The translations under genes and the position numbers were made by a program. A stretch of DNA of 5,935 bases from RYN-428 sp035648595 (GTDB lineage Bacteria; Planctomycetota; Phycisphaerae; Tepidisphaerales; Tepidisphaeraceae), in NCBI GenBank assembly GCA_035648595.1, contig DASRLH010000119.1:1-5935 (forward strand), written 5' to 3'. How positions within the stretch are numbered: the stretch's first letter is position 1; each line of letters starts with the position of its first letter. The notes under the pieces were generated by a model. The model was not told the origin of the DNA. It did no database searches and saw nothing but the letters and a program-made list of their open reading frames with translations. Shown here in pieces: positions 1 through 5,935 of the stretch.

Positions 1-133
1 CCCCCGGAGTGCCCGGAGAGGAGGGATAGATCGGCCGGCGCCGCAGAACCCGCAAGACGACGGTGCGGCATTGCCATCTCGGCACCCTAACCCTCGCACG
101 GAAATACTGGGGGAGGAGACGGAACGTCGCGAC
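1..133 (+). other. Leader or 3' edge of an upstream gene
   Basis: No complete gene is visible here. Two plus-strand frames are open from the window edge and end shortly after it: one stops at TAG 27-29 (last residues PGVPGEEG), the other at TAA 88-90. Either could be the tail of an upstream gene, but the fragments are too short to identify. The third frame is the reading frame of the following glycosyltransferase and has no stop back to position 2, so an upstream start for that gene cannot be formally excluded. The purine-rich stretch GGAGGAG at 112-118 is the best candidate ribosome binding site for the following gene. I see no convincing promoter. Confidence 0.3.
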
Positions 134-1315
134 GTGCCGACAATAATCATCGCCACGGTGAACCGCCCCGCCGGCGACACCGGCGTTCATACGCATACCC
201 GCGCGCTGTGCGAAGGACTTGCCGAAAGCGGGCTGGCGTGCGCGGTGCAAAGTCCCTTCACCGGCGGACATGGCTGGCTGCCGATCTTTGCCATGCGCCG
301 CTTGATCCGGCCCATCAATCCAAGCCTTTCCACGCAGTGGTATCGCCATTGGCACGCGATGGCGTTGCGGGGGAACCTGATGCGCGACATTGCCAGGCAT
401 GGCGCCCGCGCGGTGATCGCGCAATGCCCGCTCAGCGCGGATGCCGCTCTCGACGTGCGCCAGCGGCTGGGCTTGGATTTCCCAATCGCGATGGTCTGCC
501 ACTTCAATTTCAGCGAAGCGCGGGAATATCGAGACAAGGGCGAGTTGGGCAATGAGGCCATTTATCAGGCGATCATCGAGCAGGAACGCCGGGTGCTCAC
601 ATCGGTGGATCGGGTGATTTATGTTTCGCGCTGGGCCCAGCGCGTCGTCGAGCAGGCACGCGGCATCATTCCGCGAAACTCAACGGTCATTTGGAACGGC
701 ATTGATCCCGCGACGCCGCTGCCCGAAGTCTCGCGCCAATCGCTCGGGCTCGCTGAAGATGATCTGGCTCTGATGAACGTCGGCACGCTTGAGCCGCGCA
801 AAGATCAGATTGGACTGATCGATCTGTTCGCCCAAGTCGCCAAGCAATTCACAAGCGCGCGGTTGGTATTGGTCGGCGACGGCCCGCAGCGCGCCGAAAT
901 TCAACGCAAGATCGAGGCATTGGGCCTGCGAGACAAGGTCCGGCTTCTGGGCCATCGATCCGAGGTGCCTGCACTATTGCCGGCGGCGGATATTTACGTT
1001 CACCATGCGACGATGGAAAACTGCCCGGTCGCCCTGCTGGAAGCGGCGAGGGCGGCGCGCCCCATCGCAGCCGCGCGCGGGGGCGGCGCGGGCGAATTGC
1101 TCGATGCGCTGGGCGGGACTTCGATGCAGCCGGGTGATTTGCGATCGTCGCTTGCCGCGCTGCAGCCGTTGCTCGCCGACGCGGGCGTTCGCCGTTCGGC
1201 AGGGGCGAACGCGCGGGCCGCCTTTGAGCGATCCTTCACGCGCGAGGCGATGGCCGGCGCCTATATCGACGCGATGCAGCTGAATCAACTCGTCGGGGAC
1301 GGGGTGCGGTCATGA
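134..1315 (+). CDS. GT4-type glycosyltransferase
   Basis: Retaining, nucleotide-sugar-dependent glycosyltransferase of the GT-B fold, expected to work in the cytoplasm on a growing surface glycan. The product is 393 residues from GTG 134, normal for GT4. The N-terminal half begins with a hydrophobic beta strand (PTIIIATV), then GDTGVHTH at residues 14-21, the glycine-rich acceptor-side loop. The C-terminal nucleotide-sugar domain starts near residue 211 and shows GTLEPRK (E220, R222, K223), a VGDGP loop (G248-P251) and the EX7E motif E295/E303 in MENCPVALLE. GTG 134 was chosen because the protein then begins directly at the first beta strand. The purine-rich GGAGGAG at 112-118 lies a rather long 15 bases ahead. 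An in-frame TTG at 71 would add 21 charged residues unlike the family. The stop overlaps the start of the next gene (ATGA), implying an operon and translational coupling. Sugar and acceptor cannot be deduced. Confidence 0.9.
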   Translation: MPTIIIATVNRPAGDTGVHTHTRALCEGLAESGLACAVQSPFTGGHGWLPIFAMRRLIRPINPSLSTQWYRHWHAMALRGNLMRDIARHGARAVIAQCPLSADAALDVRQRLGLDFPIAMVCHFNFSEAREYRDKGELGNEAIYQAIIEQERRVLTSVDRVIYVSRWAQRVVEQARGIIPRNSTVIWNGIDPATPLPEVSRQSLGLAEDDLALMNVGTLEPRKDQIGLIDLFAQVAKQFTSARLVLVGDGPQRAEIQRKIEALGLRDKVRLLGHRSEVPALLPAADIYVHHATMENCPVALLEAARAARPIAAARGGGAGELLDALGGTSMQPGDLRSSLAALQPLLADAGVRRSAGANARAAFERSFTREAMAGAYIDAMQLNQLVGDGVRS

Positions 1316-2781
1316 CGCTGCTCACGCCCCGCGCCACGGTTGAGGCGAATGTCCGTTCGCGCGGGCAATCGCCGCTTTGGACGGCGCAGCAACGGACCCT
1401 CGCCCTGGAGGGTTCCGTGCCGCCGCGCCGGGGGTTTCTCACTTTTCTGGGACTCGTGCTTCTCGGCTACGCGCTGGCCGGGCGCGGGTTTGCGTATGTG
1501 GGATTGCCGCCGGTGTTTATCGGGGAAATTTCGCTGCTGGCGGGGCTGTTTGTATTGGCAAATTCCACAGGCTGGGCGGGGCTTTGGGAAATGCCGCAAA
1601 TGCTGGCGGTGCTGGCGTTCGTGCTGCTGGGAATGGCGCGAACGGCGCCGTTCATCTCATCGTGCAAGATGGATGCCCTGCGCGACGCGGCGATTTATTA
1701 CTACAGCGCGTTCGCATTCATCGTGGGGGGTCTGATCATCGCCAATCCGCTTCGGCTGCTCACACTGCTCGAACTGTATCGGCGGTTCGTCAAAATCTTC
1801 CTGGTCGGCATCCTCGTCGTATTCTGCGTTTATCGATTTTTGCACTATTCGTTGCCAAGCTGGCCCTGGGGCGGCGGGCCGATGGTGCAGGAGAAAGAGG
1901 GCGATGCCATGGTCCACCTGGGCGGGATCATCGCCTTTTGGATGAGCGGATTGGCCGGGCCGATTCCCATCGGTTGGTCCCTGCTGCTTGCGCTCAATGC
2001 CGCCGTCATGGGGGTGATCGACCGGGCGGGCGTCGTTTCCTTCGGGGCGGCGATGGGACTGGGCATGGCCCATAATCCGCGCGGCCGGATCGGCTGGCGC
2101 ATGATCGGGGCGATCGGGGCTGCCGTGCTGCTGCTGGCCGTCACCGGCTTGCGCATCGAAATCCCCGGCGGCAAGGGGCGCGAGCTTTCGTTCGACCAGA
2201 TCGTCATGAACGTCAAAAGCACCTTTGGCGACGTCGGCTCCGATGGGCTGGATTCCACCAAGGAATGGCGAAAGGAGTGGTGGAAGGACATCGCGCATGA
2301 CACCTTTGGCCACGTCATCTACAGCCAATCGGCGCGCGGCGGAGGCACACATGCCTCATGGTCGCATGGCCGATACTTCTGGGGCGGCAAGGGTTTTGGC
2401 GTCAACCTCGCCGACGAATACGGCTACCAGGTCGGCGACCGCTCCCTGCGCAGCCCCCATAACGGCCATATGACCGTCCTGGCGCGCATGGGTGTGCCAG
2501 GGTTGTTTTTATGGGCCCTGGTGCAGGCAACCTGGGGCCTGGCGGTGTTGAACGCTTACTACAAAAGCCGCCGCGCCGGCGACACGCGATGGAGCGGGCT
2601 CTTTCTTTTCCTGGGCGCGTACTGGCTGGCGTTCCTGATCAACGCCAGCTTCGACGTCTATCTCGAAGGCCCAATGGGCGGAATCTGGTTCTGGTCTGTT
2701 TACGGAATGGGCGTGGGCGCGCTGCGAGTCTATAAGCGGAGGCCGGAGATTTTATATCAAGCGATTGGTGGCGCGCATTGA
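1312..2781 (+). CDS. O-antigen ligase / Wzy-like polymerase family membrane protein
   Basis: Inner-membrane protein of the O-antigen ligase-like group (WaaL/Wzy superfamily), expected to transfer or polymerise undecaprenyl-linked glycans on the periplasmic side. The 489 residues start with a hydrophilic, arginine-rich cytoplasmic stretch of about 40, followed by roughly 11-12 membrane segments (about 42-62, 66-84, 95-112, 127-145, 160-178, 203-236, 262-280, 391-411, 428-446, 455-472). A large loop at 281-388, rich in Trp, Gly and charged residues, precedes H383-N384, then nine residues, then G394-V-P-G397. This is an exact H[NSQ]X9GXXG match, the signature described for WaaL-type ligases. R238 in DRAGVV sits where ligases have an RX3L motif, but V replaces L. 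The start ATG 1312 overlaps the preceding stop, and GGGGACGGGG lies just upstream. Ligase and polymerase cannot be told apart from sequence alone. The pairing with glycosyltransferases supports a role in polysaccharide assembly. Confidence 0.85.
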   Translation: MTLLTPRATVEANVRSRGQSPLWTAQQRTLALEGSVPPRRGFLTFLGLVLLGYALAGRGFAYVGLPPVFIGEISLLAGLFVLANSTGWAGLWEMPQMLAVLAFVLLGMARTAPFISSCKMDALRDAAIYYYSAFAFIVGGLIIANPLRLLTLLELYRRFVKIFLVGILVVFCVYRFLHYSLPSWPWGGGPMVQEKEGDAMVHLGGIIAFWMSGLAGPIPIGWSLLLALNAAVMGVIDRAGVVSFGAAMGLGMAHNPRGRIGWRMIGAIGAAVLLLAVTGLRIEIPGGKGRELSFDQIVMNVKSTFGDVGSDGLDSTKEWRKEWWKDIAHDTFGHVIYSQSARGGGTHASWSHGRYFWGGKGFGVNLADEYGYQVGDRSLRSPHNGHMTVLARMGVPGLFLWALVQATWGLAVLNAYYKSRRAGDTRWSGLFLFLGAYWLAFLINASFDVYLEGPMGGIWFWSVYGMGVGALRVYKRRPEILYQAIGGAH

Positions 2782-2796
2782 TCCGCCGTCCATCTG

Positions 2797-2827
2797 TAAT
2801 AAAAAGCCCCGCCGGACGGCGCCGGCT
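2797..2827 (-). terminator. Terminator-like hairpin on the minus strand
   Basis: Read on the minus strand, AGCC (2827-2824) can pair with GGCT (2808-2805), and CGCC (2821-2818) with GGCG (2813-2810), around a 4-base loop with a small internal bulge. TTTTTATTA (2805-2797) follows directly. This has the form of an intrinsic terminator for minus-strand transcription. No minus-strand gene is visible upstream of it in this window. On the plus strand the same hairpin, 16 bases after the ligase-like gene's stop, lacks a following T tract. It may therefore be chance or a remnant. Confidence 0.25.
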
Positions 2828-2851
2828 CCGCGGTGAAACAGAACCCTCTAT

Positions 2852-2951
2852 CGTGACACGGGCGTCCCGCCCGTGCGGGCTGTGATAGAGCGCGCGTTAC
2901 GTCGATTCTCCGTGGCCCGGCCATCCGCACGGGCGAGACGCCCGTGTCACG
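2852..2951 (-). repeat. Palindromic intergenic repeat, copy A
   Basis: A 100-base element of two 27-base arms (2852-2878 and 2925-2951) that are reverse complements with one mismatch, separated by a 46-base spacer. Each arm contains its own hairpin: CACGGGCG, three bases, CGCCCGTG. The element therefore has a nested fold: two small hairpins, or one long stem if the arms pair with each other. The strand is given as minus because the reverse complement shares the start of its spacer with copy C (ATGG after the arm, then GAGAA and a TC-ACGTA block, here read from 2910 down to about 2896). Such GTGACACGGGCG units are, from memory, common in Planctomycetota and related genomes, where they give rise to spurious peptides containing HGRDARVT or TGVSPV. 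It fills the gap between the ligase-like and acyltransferase genes. Confidence 0.85.
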
Positions 2952-2975
2952 GTGAAGCAACTATTTGCTGAAGCA

Positions 2976-2991
2976 ATCCCACGAATGGGAT
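2976..2991 (+). promoter_or_regulatory. Short perfect hairpin ahead of the acyltransferase ribosome binding site
   Basis: ATCCCA (2976-2981), loop CGAA, TGGGAT (2986-2991) form a perfect 6-bp stem with a 4-base loop. It ends 7 bases before the GAGGT ribosome binding site at 2999-3003. A direct repeat TGAAGCAA (2953-2960 and 2969-2976) lies between it and repeat copy A. The position would suit a leader hairpin that affects translation or mRNA stability, but nothing proves a function. Confidence 0.25.
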
Positions 2992-3011
2992 GAGTAAAGA
3001 GGTAATCTCAT

Positions 3012-4199
3012 TTGTTCCAGAACCGCTTCATCCACACCACCGAATCCCGCGCCAACAACCTCGATGCGTTGAGGTTTGTTCTGGCATGCGTGGTGATCCA
3101 TTCCCACTCGTACCTTCTCACCGGCCACGATTATCACTCGCTGCGCGCCAAGGCCATGCACCTACAGATCGGGGGCGGCTGGCTGGCGGTGGATTTCTTC
3201 TTCATGCTCAGCGGGTTCCTGGTCTGCAACAGTTGGCTGCATTGCCGGGGACTGGGCGATTATTTGAAACGCCGCACACTGCGGATTTATCCGGGGTTTG
3301 TGGCGGCTCTCGCGTTTTGCGTGTTTATCGTCGGGCCGCTGGGCGGGGCCGATCTGGCGAGGTATTTTCGCAACGGCCAAACGTGGGCGTACTTCCGCCC
3401 GCTGCTTCTTGGGCCGCTGGGAAATCTGCCGGGGGTATTTGCCAACGCGCCGTGGGCCGGACAGGTGAACGTGCCGCTGTGGACGATTCGTTTTGAGTTT
3501 ATTTGCTACCTTGTACTGGCGGCAATGGGGCTTGCGGGATTGTTGCGAAGGCGGAGGATCGTCCTTGCGATGTTCCTGGTGATGGCGGCCGGCTATGCCG
3601 CGCAGCTTCACGGCTGGCCGCAACCCTGGCCGGCGACGGCCCCCTACTTCGGCGCGGTGGACGAATTTCCGCGATTCATCGTGTTTTTCCTCGCGGGCGC
3701 CGCGTTCTATCTTTACCGCGAGCACATCCCTCAATCGGGCCTTCTGGCCATGCTCGCCTTGTGCGGCGTGGCCCTGGGCGCCGCCACCGGCACAACGCAA
3801 ATTGCGCTGCCCTTCTGCGGCGCCTACCTAATCTTCTATCTCGCGTTTCATCGCACCCTCCGCGTGCACCACTTCGCGCGCCGCGGCGATTTTTCCTATG
3901 GCATGTACCTGTACGGCTTCCCCGTCCAGCAGTTGCTCGTGCGTTACCTGCCTGCCGCCAATCATCCGCTGATTCTGACGATGCTGAGTCTCGTTGGCGC
4001 ACTGCTGTTGGCCGCGCTAAGCTGGCATGGGGTGGAGAAGCCGTTTCTGAAGTTGAAGCGCAAGAGCGTGGAGGGGCCGGTTGGCGTACGGGCCCGATCT
4101 GAGGAGTGGGATAGCGGAGTACAACATTTGGAGAAGTGCCGCGCCGGACTGGCCAAGCCGCATGCTCGCGAGCCGGAGGGGGTTTCAGTGCTGACCTGA
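3012..4199 (+). CDS. Acyltransferase family 3 (membrane O-acyltransferase)
   Basis: Polytopic inner-membrane enzyme of the acyltransferase-3 family (Pfam family recalled as PF01757), which typically moves acetyl or another acyl group from a cytoplasmic acyl-CoA to a surface glycan or lipid-linked sugar. Family landmarks are in order: NNLDALRF (15-22) opening the first helix; H30-S-H32, where the family has its catalytic histidine; GGWLAVDFFFMLSGFLV (55-71); KRRTLRIYP (86-94), the conserved arginine segment; LWTIRFEF (156-163) with E162; FSYGMYLYGFP (294-304); and the closing GVEKPF (340-345). About ten hydrophobic segments are visible. TTG 3012 is taken as the start because GAGGT at 2999-3003 is 8 bases upstream and the family N-terminus begins right after it. 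The next in-frame ATG (residue 49) would remove the catalytic region. The ATG at 2990 is in another frame. The domain ends near residue 350, and the last 45 residues are a hydrophilic tail of unknown meaning. Confidence 0.88.
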   Translation: MFQNRFIHTTESRANNLDALRFVLACVVIHSHSYLLTGHDYHSLRAKAMHLQIGGGWLAVDFFFMLSGFLVCNSWLHCRGLGDYLKRRTLRIYPGFVAALAFCVFIVGPLGGADLARYFRNGQTWAYFRPLLLGPLGNLPGVFANAPWAGQVNVPLWTIRFEFICYLVLAAMGLAGLLRRRRIVLAMFLVMAAGYAAQLHGWPQPWPATAPYFGAVDEFPRFIVFFLAGAAFYLYREHIPQSGLLAMLALCGVALGAATGTTQIALPFCGAYLIFYLAFHRTLRVHHFARRGDFSYGMYLYGFPVQQLLVRYLPAANHPLILTMLSLVGALLLAALSWHGVEKPFLKLKRKSVEGPVGVRARSEEWDSGVQHLEKCRAGLAKPHAREPEGVSVLT

Positions 4200-4225
4200 G
4201 ACCATCGCACCCGATCGCCAGGCTT

Positions 4226-4238
4226 ATCATGACATGAT
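4226..4238. repeat. Short perfect palindrome ATCATG-A-CATGAT
   Basis: Two 6-base arms around a single central base, 27 bases after the acyltransferase stop and 12 bases before repeat copy B. A partial echo of the repeat edge, TGACACGG at 4239-4246, follows it and recurs in the true arm at 4255-4262. It could be an operator-sized site or debris at the insertion point. No function can be assigned. Confidence 0.3.
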
Positions 4239-4250
4239 TGACACGGCTTC

Positions 4251-4355
4251 AACGTGACACGGGCGTCCCGCCCGTGCCGATAGCGTGAAATATGAAAATT
4301 GTGCTTTCTCGAAATTCCAACGCTGCACGCACGGGCGGGACGCCGGTGTCACGTT
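4251..4355 (-). repeat. Palindromic intergenic repeat, copy B
   Basis: A 105-base element with 27-base inverted arms (4251-4277 and 4329-4355) that match with one mismatch (CCGGCG for CGGGCG in the right arm), around a 51-base spacer. Each arm holds the same internal hairpin as copy A. The spacer is clearly more A/T-rich than its surroundings. Read on the minus strand, it has CGAGAAA 17 bases inside the arm, matching CGAGAAA 15 bases inside copy C and GAGAA in copy A; this sets the orientation given here. The rest of the spacer is not obviously alike. It occupies most of the gap before the second glycosyltransferase, whose start lies 83 bases downstream. No convincing promoter is seen in the remaining gap sequence. 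Confidence 0.85.
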
Positions 4356-4438
4356 GTGCGTGCCCGCGCATGACGATTCACGGTGTTTTTCACGCCTGGC
4401 AATGATCGAGACCACACAAAAGCAATCTCAAAACTCCC

Positions 4439-5653
4439 ATGCGCATCCTCGTCTGCCACAACTTCTATCAGCAGCCGGGCGGCGAAGACCAGGTCTTTGC
4501 CGCGGAGGTGGAACTGCTGCGCAAATTCGGGCACGACGTTTCCACCTTTGAGATGGACAATGATTCGGTCGCCGGGATGAGCAAGCCCGCGCTGATGGCG
4601 GCCACGGTATGGAACCGCAAGACGTACCGCGCGATGCGCGAGCGCGTGCGGCAGTGCCGCGCGGAAGTCGTGCATTTTCACAACACGTTTCCACTGATTT
4701 CCCCATCCGCCTATTACGCGGCCGCCGCGCAGGGGGCGGCGGTGGTGCAAACGCTGCATAACTTCCGGCTGCTGTGCCCGGGGGCCAATCTGTTCCGGGA
4801 AGGCCGGGCGTGCGAGGATTGCGTGGGCAAATGCGTGCCCTGGCCCGGGGTTTTGCATAAATGCTACCGCGAAAGCCGGGGCGCCAGTGCGGCGGTGGCG
4901 GCGCTGCTAAGCGTGCATCGCGCGACGGGTACCTGGGCCAACGCCGTGCATGCATACCTGACGCCGACTGAATTCGCCCGGCAGAAATTCGTGGCCGGCG
5001 GATTGCCGCGGGACAAACTGATCGTCAAGCCCAATCATGTGGACCCCGACCCAGGCCCCGGCCCCGGCGACGGCGCCTATGCGATCTTCGTCGCCCGGCT
5101 TTCCCACGAAAAAGGCATTGAGACGCTGCTGGCGGCATGGGCAAAACTCAGTTTCCCGGTGCCGCTCAAAATCATCGGCGACGGACCTCTTGCCGCGAGC
5201 GTCGAGGCGGCGGAAAAGCAAAATCCCAACATCCAATGGCTTGGCCGACGTCCGCTCGCGCAAGTGTACGAAGCCATTGGCCACGCCGCCGCGCTGATCT
5301 TTCCCTCGCGGTGCTACGAAACGTTTGGCCGGGTGGCGGTGGAGGCTTACGCCAAAGGCACGCCGGTGATCGCCTCGCGGCATGGGGCGCCCGGCGAAGT
5401 GGTGAAGGAAGGCCGCACGGGGTTTTTGTTTACGCCGGGCGATGCCGATGAGTTGGCGGGATTGGTGGGCCGCGTGTTTTCCACCCCGTCGGCGCTAGCC
5501 GATTTGCGGCCCGGAGCCCGCGCCGAATATGAAGCGAAATACACCGGCGCCGCGAATCACGAAATGTTGATGCGGGCTTATCGCCAGGCGTTGGATCGGC
5601 GATCGGCGCCGGCTGCCGGGCGCAACAGCCGTGCGCGAGCATGCGTCGGTTGA
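4439..5653 (+). CDS. GT4-type glycosyltransferase with cysteine-rich insert
   Basis: Retaining GT-B glycosyltransferase, 404 residues, expected to add a sugar to a surface polysaccharide in the cytoplasm. It begins MRILVCHNFY followed by PGGEDQV (13-19), the glycine-rich acceptor-side loop. HFHN (79-82) and HNFR (107-110) are typical N-domain motifs. Residues 113-142 carry five cysteines (C113, C125, C128, C132, C142) in a short insert that I recall from a subgroup of GT4 proteins. The sugar-nucleotide domain shows ARLSHEKG (219-226), IGDGP (246-250), EX7E with E294 and E302 in YETFGRVAVE, then GTPVIAS and GRTGFLF. ATG 4439 starts exactly at the first beta strand. No clear Shine-Dalgarno sequence precedes it, so initiation may be leaderless or SD-independent. 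The last 17 or so residues are Arg/Ala-rich and outside the domain. Sugar and acceptor are unknown. It is separated from the preceding gene by 239 bases, so it may have its own promoter. Confidence 0.92.
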   Translation: MRILVCHNFYQQPGGEDQVFAAEVELLRKFGHDVSTFEMDNDSVAGMSKPALMAATVWNRKTYRAMRERVRQCRAEVVHFHNTFPLISPSAYYAAAAQGAAVVQTLHNFRLLCPGANLFREGRACEDCVGKCVPWPGVLHKCYRESRGASAAVAALLSVHRATGTWANAVHAYLTPTEFARQKFVAGGLPRDKLIVKPNHVDPDPGPGPGDGAYAIFVARLSHEKGIETLLAAWAKLSFPVPLKIIGDGPLAASVEAAEKQNPNIQWLGRRPLAQVYEAIGHAAALIFPSRCYETFGRVAVEAYAKGTPVIASRHGAPGEVVKEGRTGFLFTPGDADELAGLVGRVFSTPSALADLRPGARAEYEAKYTGAANHEMLMRAYRQALDRRSAPAAGRNSRARACVG

Positions 5654-5725
5654 CATCGCCTGGACACGAGCCCGCCCGACGCGGTGGCTCAGCCGCGCCC
5701 GGCGACGCGCGGCGGCGGGTGTTTT

Positions 5726-5832
5726 AACGTGACACGGGCGTCTCGCCCGTGCGGATGGATTGGGACGTGCGAGAAATCAACGTATCTGGAGTTCCATGGC
5801 AATTCGCACGGGCGTCCCGCCACAGGCGTCCG
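5726..5832 (+). repeat. Palindromic intergenic repeat, copy C, with altered right arm
   Basis: The left arm (5726-5754) is intact and carries the same internal hairpin as copies A and B. Its 27 bases from CGTGAC equal the right arm of copy A read in reverse. The spacer (5755-5805) begins ATGG and has GAGAA, then ATCAACGTATC at 5776-5786, alignable with copy A read on the minus strand. The right arm starts correctly with GCACGGGCG at 5806 but continues TCCCGCC, the opposite orientation of the hairpin centre, and then ACAGGCGTCC instead of the expected GTGTCACG end. The element is therefore degenerate or recombined on this side, and its right boundary is uncertain. Confidence 0.75.
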
Positions 5833-5853
5833 GGATATGGCAAGTTTACGCGA

Positions 5854-5935
5854 ATGGGTTCCAATGAGCCAAGGGAGAGCGTGGACAATAGGCAGGGGAT
5901 CGCAGCGACGGCGGTTCCATGCGCGCATGCGGCGG
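5854..5935 (+). CDS. Possible start of a further gene, cut by the window edge
   Basis: From ATG 5854 a frame stays open to the window end (27 codons, beginning MGSNEPRESVDN). GTG 5881 lies in the same frame with AAGGGAG (5871-5877) just before it. Another overlapping frame from ATG 5837 is also open. Neither shows a recognisable domain, and third-position G/C is only moderate. The rest of the 5654-5935 region holds repeat copy C and no other gene I can support. Treat this as a candidate only. Confidence 0.22.
   Translation, partial: MGSNEPRESVDNRQGIAATAVPCAHAA

Noticed and set aside
1657..2352. Minus-strand open frame of 231 codons
   Set aside because: It is antisense to the ligase-like gene, low in hydrophobic structure, rich in Pro/Asp/His/Gln, and has no family resemblance. 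It follows from the strong codon bias of the sense gene.
2757..2960. Minus-strand open frame of 67 codons containing TGVSPV and RAGRPCH
   Set aside because: It translates repeat copy A, and these peptide strings come from the palindromic arms. Similar frames occur over copies B and C.
2990..3496. Plus-strand frame from ATG 2990 (168 codons)
   Set aside because: It has an ATG near the same leader, but its product shows no domain. The overlapping frame from TTG 3012 carries all acyltransferase motifs and has the better-spaced ribosome binding site.
4238..4266. TTGACA at 4238-4243 as a -35 promoter element for the second glycosyltransferase
   Set aside because: At the required spacing the sequence is GGGCGT inside the repeat arm, with no -10 element. 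The TTGACA looks like a partial echo of the repeat edge TGACACGG.
2852..5832. CRISPR array
   Set aside because: The repeats are inverted pairs about 1.3-1.5 kb apart, not regularly spaced direct repeats with unique spacers, and no cas genes are present.
5689..5928. Minus-strand open frame of 79 codons containing HGRDARVT
   Set aside because: It runs through repeat copy C and has no domain. The recognisable peptide is the known spurious translation of the repeat arm.

Overview
The window is a stretch of high-GC bacterial DNA that reads as part of a surface-polysaccharide locus (exopolysaccharide, capsule or O-antigen-like). All four well-supported genes lie on the plus strand. Strong G/C third-position bias, TTG and GTG starts with variable ribosome binding sites, and intergenic repeats built on GTGACACGGGCG palindromes suggest a member of the Planctomycetota or a relative in the PVC group. 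This assignment rests on recalled family and repeat character, not on a search.

Layout: (1) 1-133, a leader or the 3' edge of an unseen gene. (2) 134-1315, a GT4-type glycosyltransferase. It overlaps by 4 bases (ATGA) with (3) 1312-2781, a polytopic O-antigen ligase/polymerase-like protein carrying a full H[NSQ]X9GXXG motif. (4) A 230-base gap with a minus-strand terminator-like hairpin, repeat copy A and a small perfect hairpin just ahead of the next ribosome binding site. (5) 3012-4199, an acyltransferase-3 family membrane O-acyltransferase with a TTG start. (6) A 239-base gap with repeat copy B. (7) 4439-5653, a second GT4-type glycosyltransferase with a cysteine-rich insert. (8) 5654-5935, repeat copy C and possibly the first codons of a further gene cut by the window edge.

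How they would work together (inference): the two glycosyltransferases add sugars to a lipid-linked repeat unit on the cytoplasmic face. The acyltransferase decorates the glycan with acetyl or a similar acyl group. The ligase/polymerase-like protein polymerises or transfers the exported glycan on the outer face of the inner membrane. No initiating phosphoglycosyltransferase, flippase, chain-length regulator or export porin is visible, so these would have to lie outside the window.

No new enzymatic system can be claimed. The most interesting signal is the repeat family: three roughly 100-base elements, one in each intergenic gap. Each is a pair of inverted arms that are themselves hairpins, and at least two copies share part of their spacer. 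They resemble small non-autonomous mobile elements or REP/BIME-type units. One copy has a rearranged right arm.
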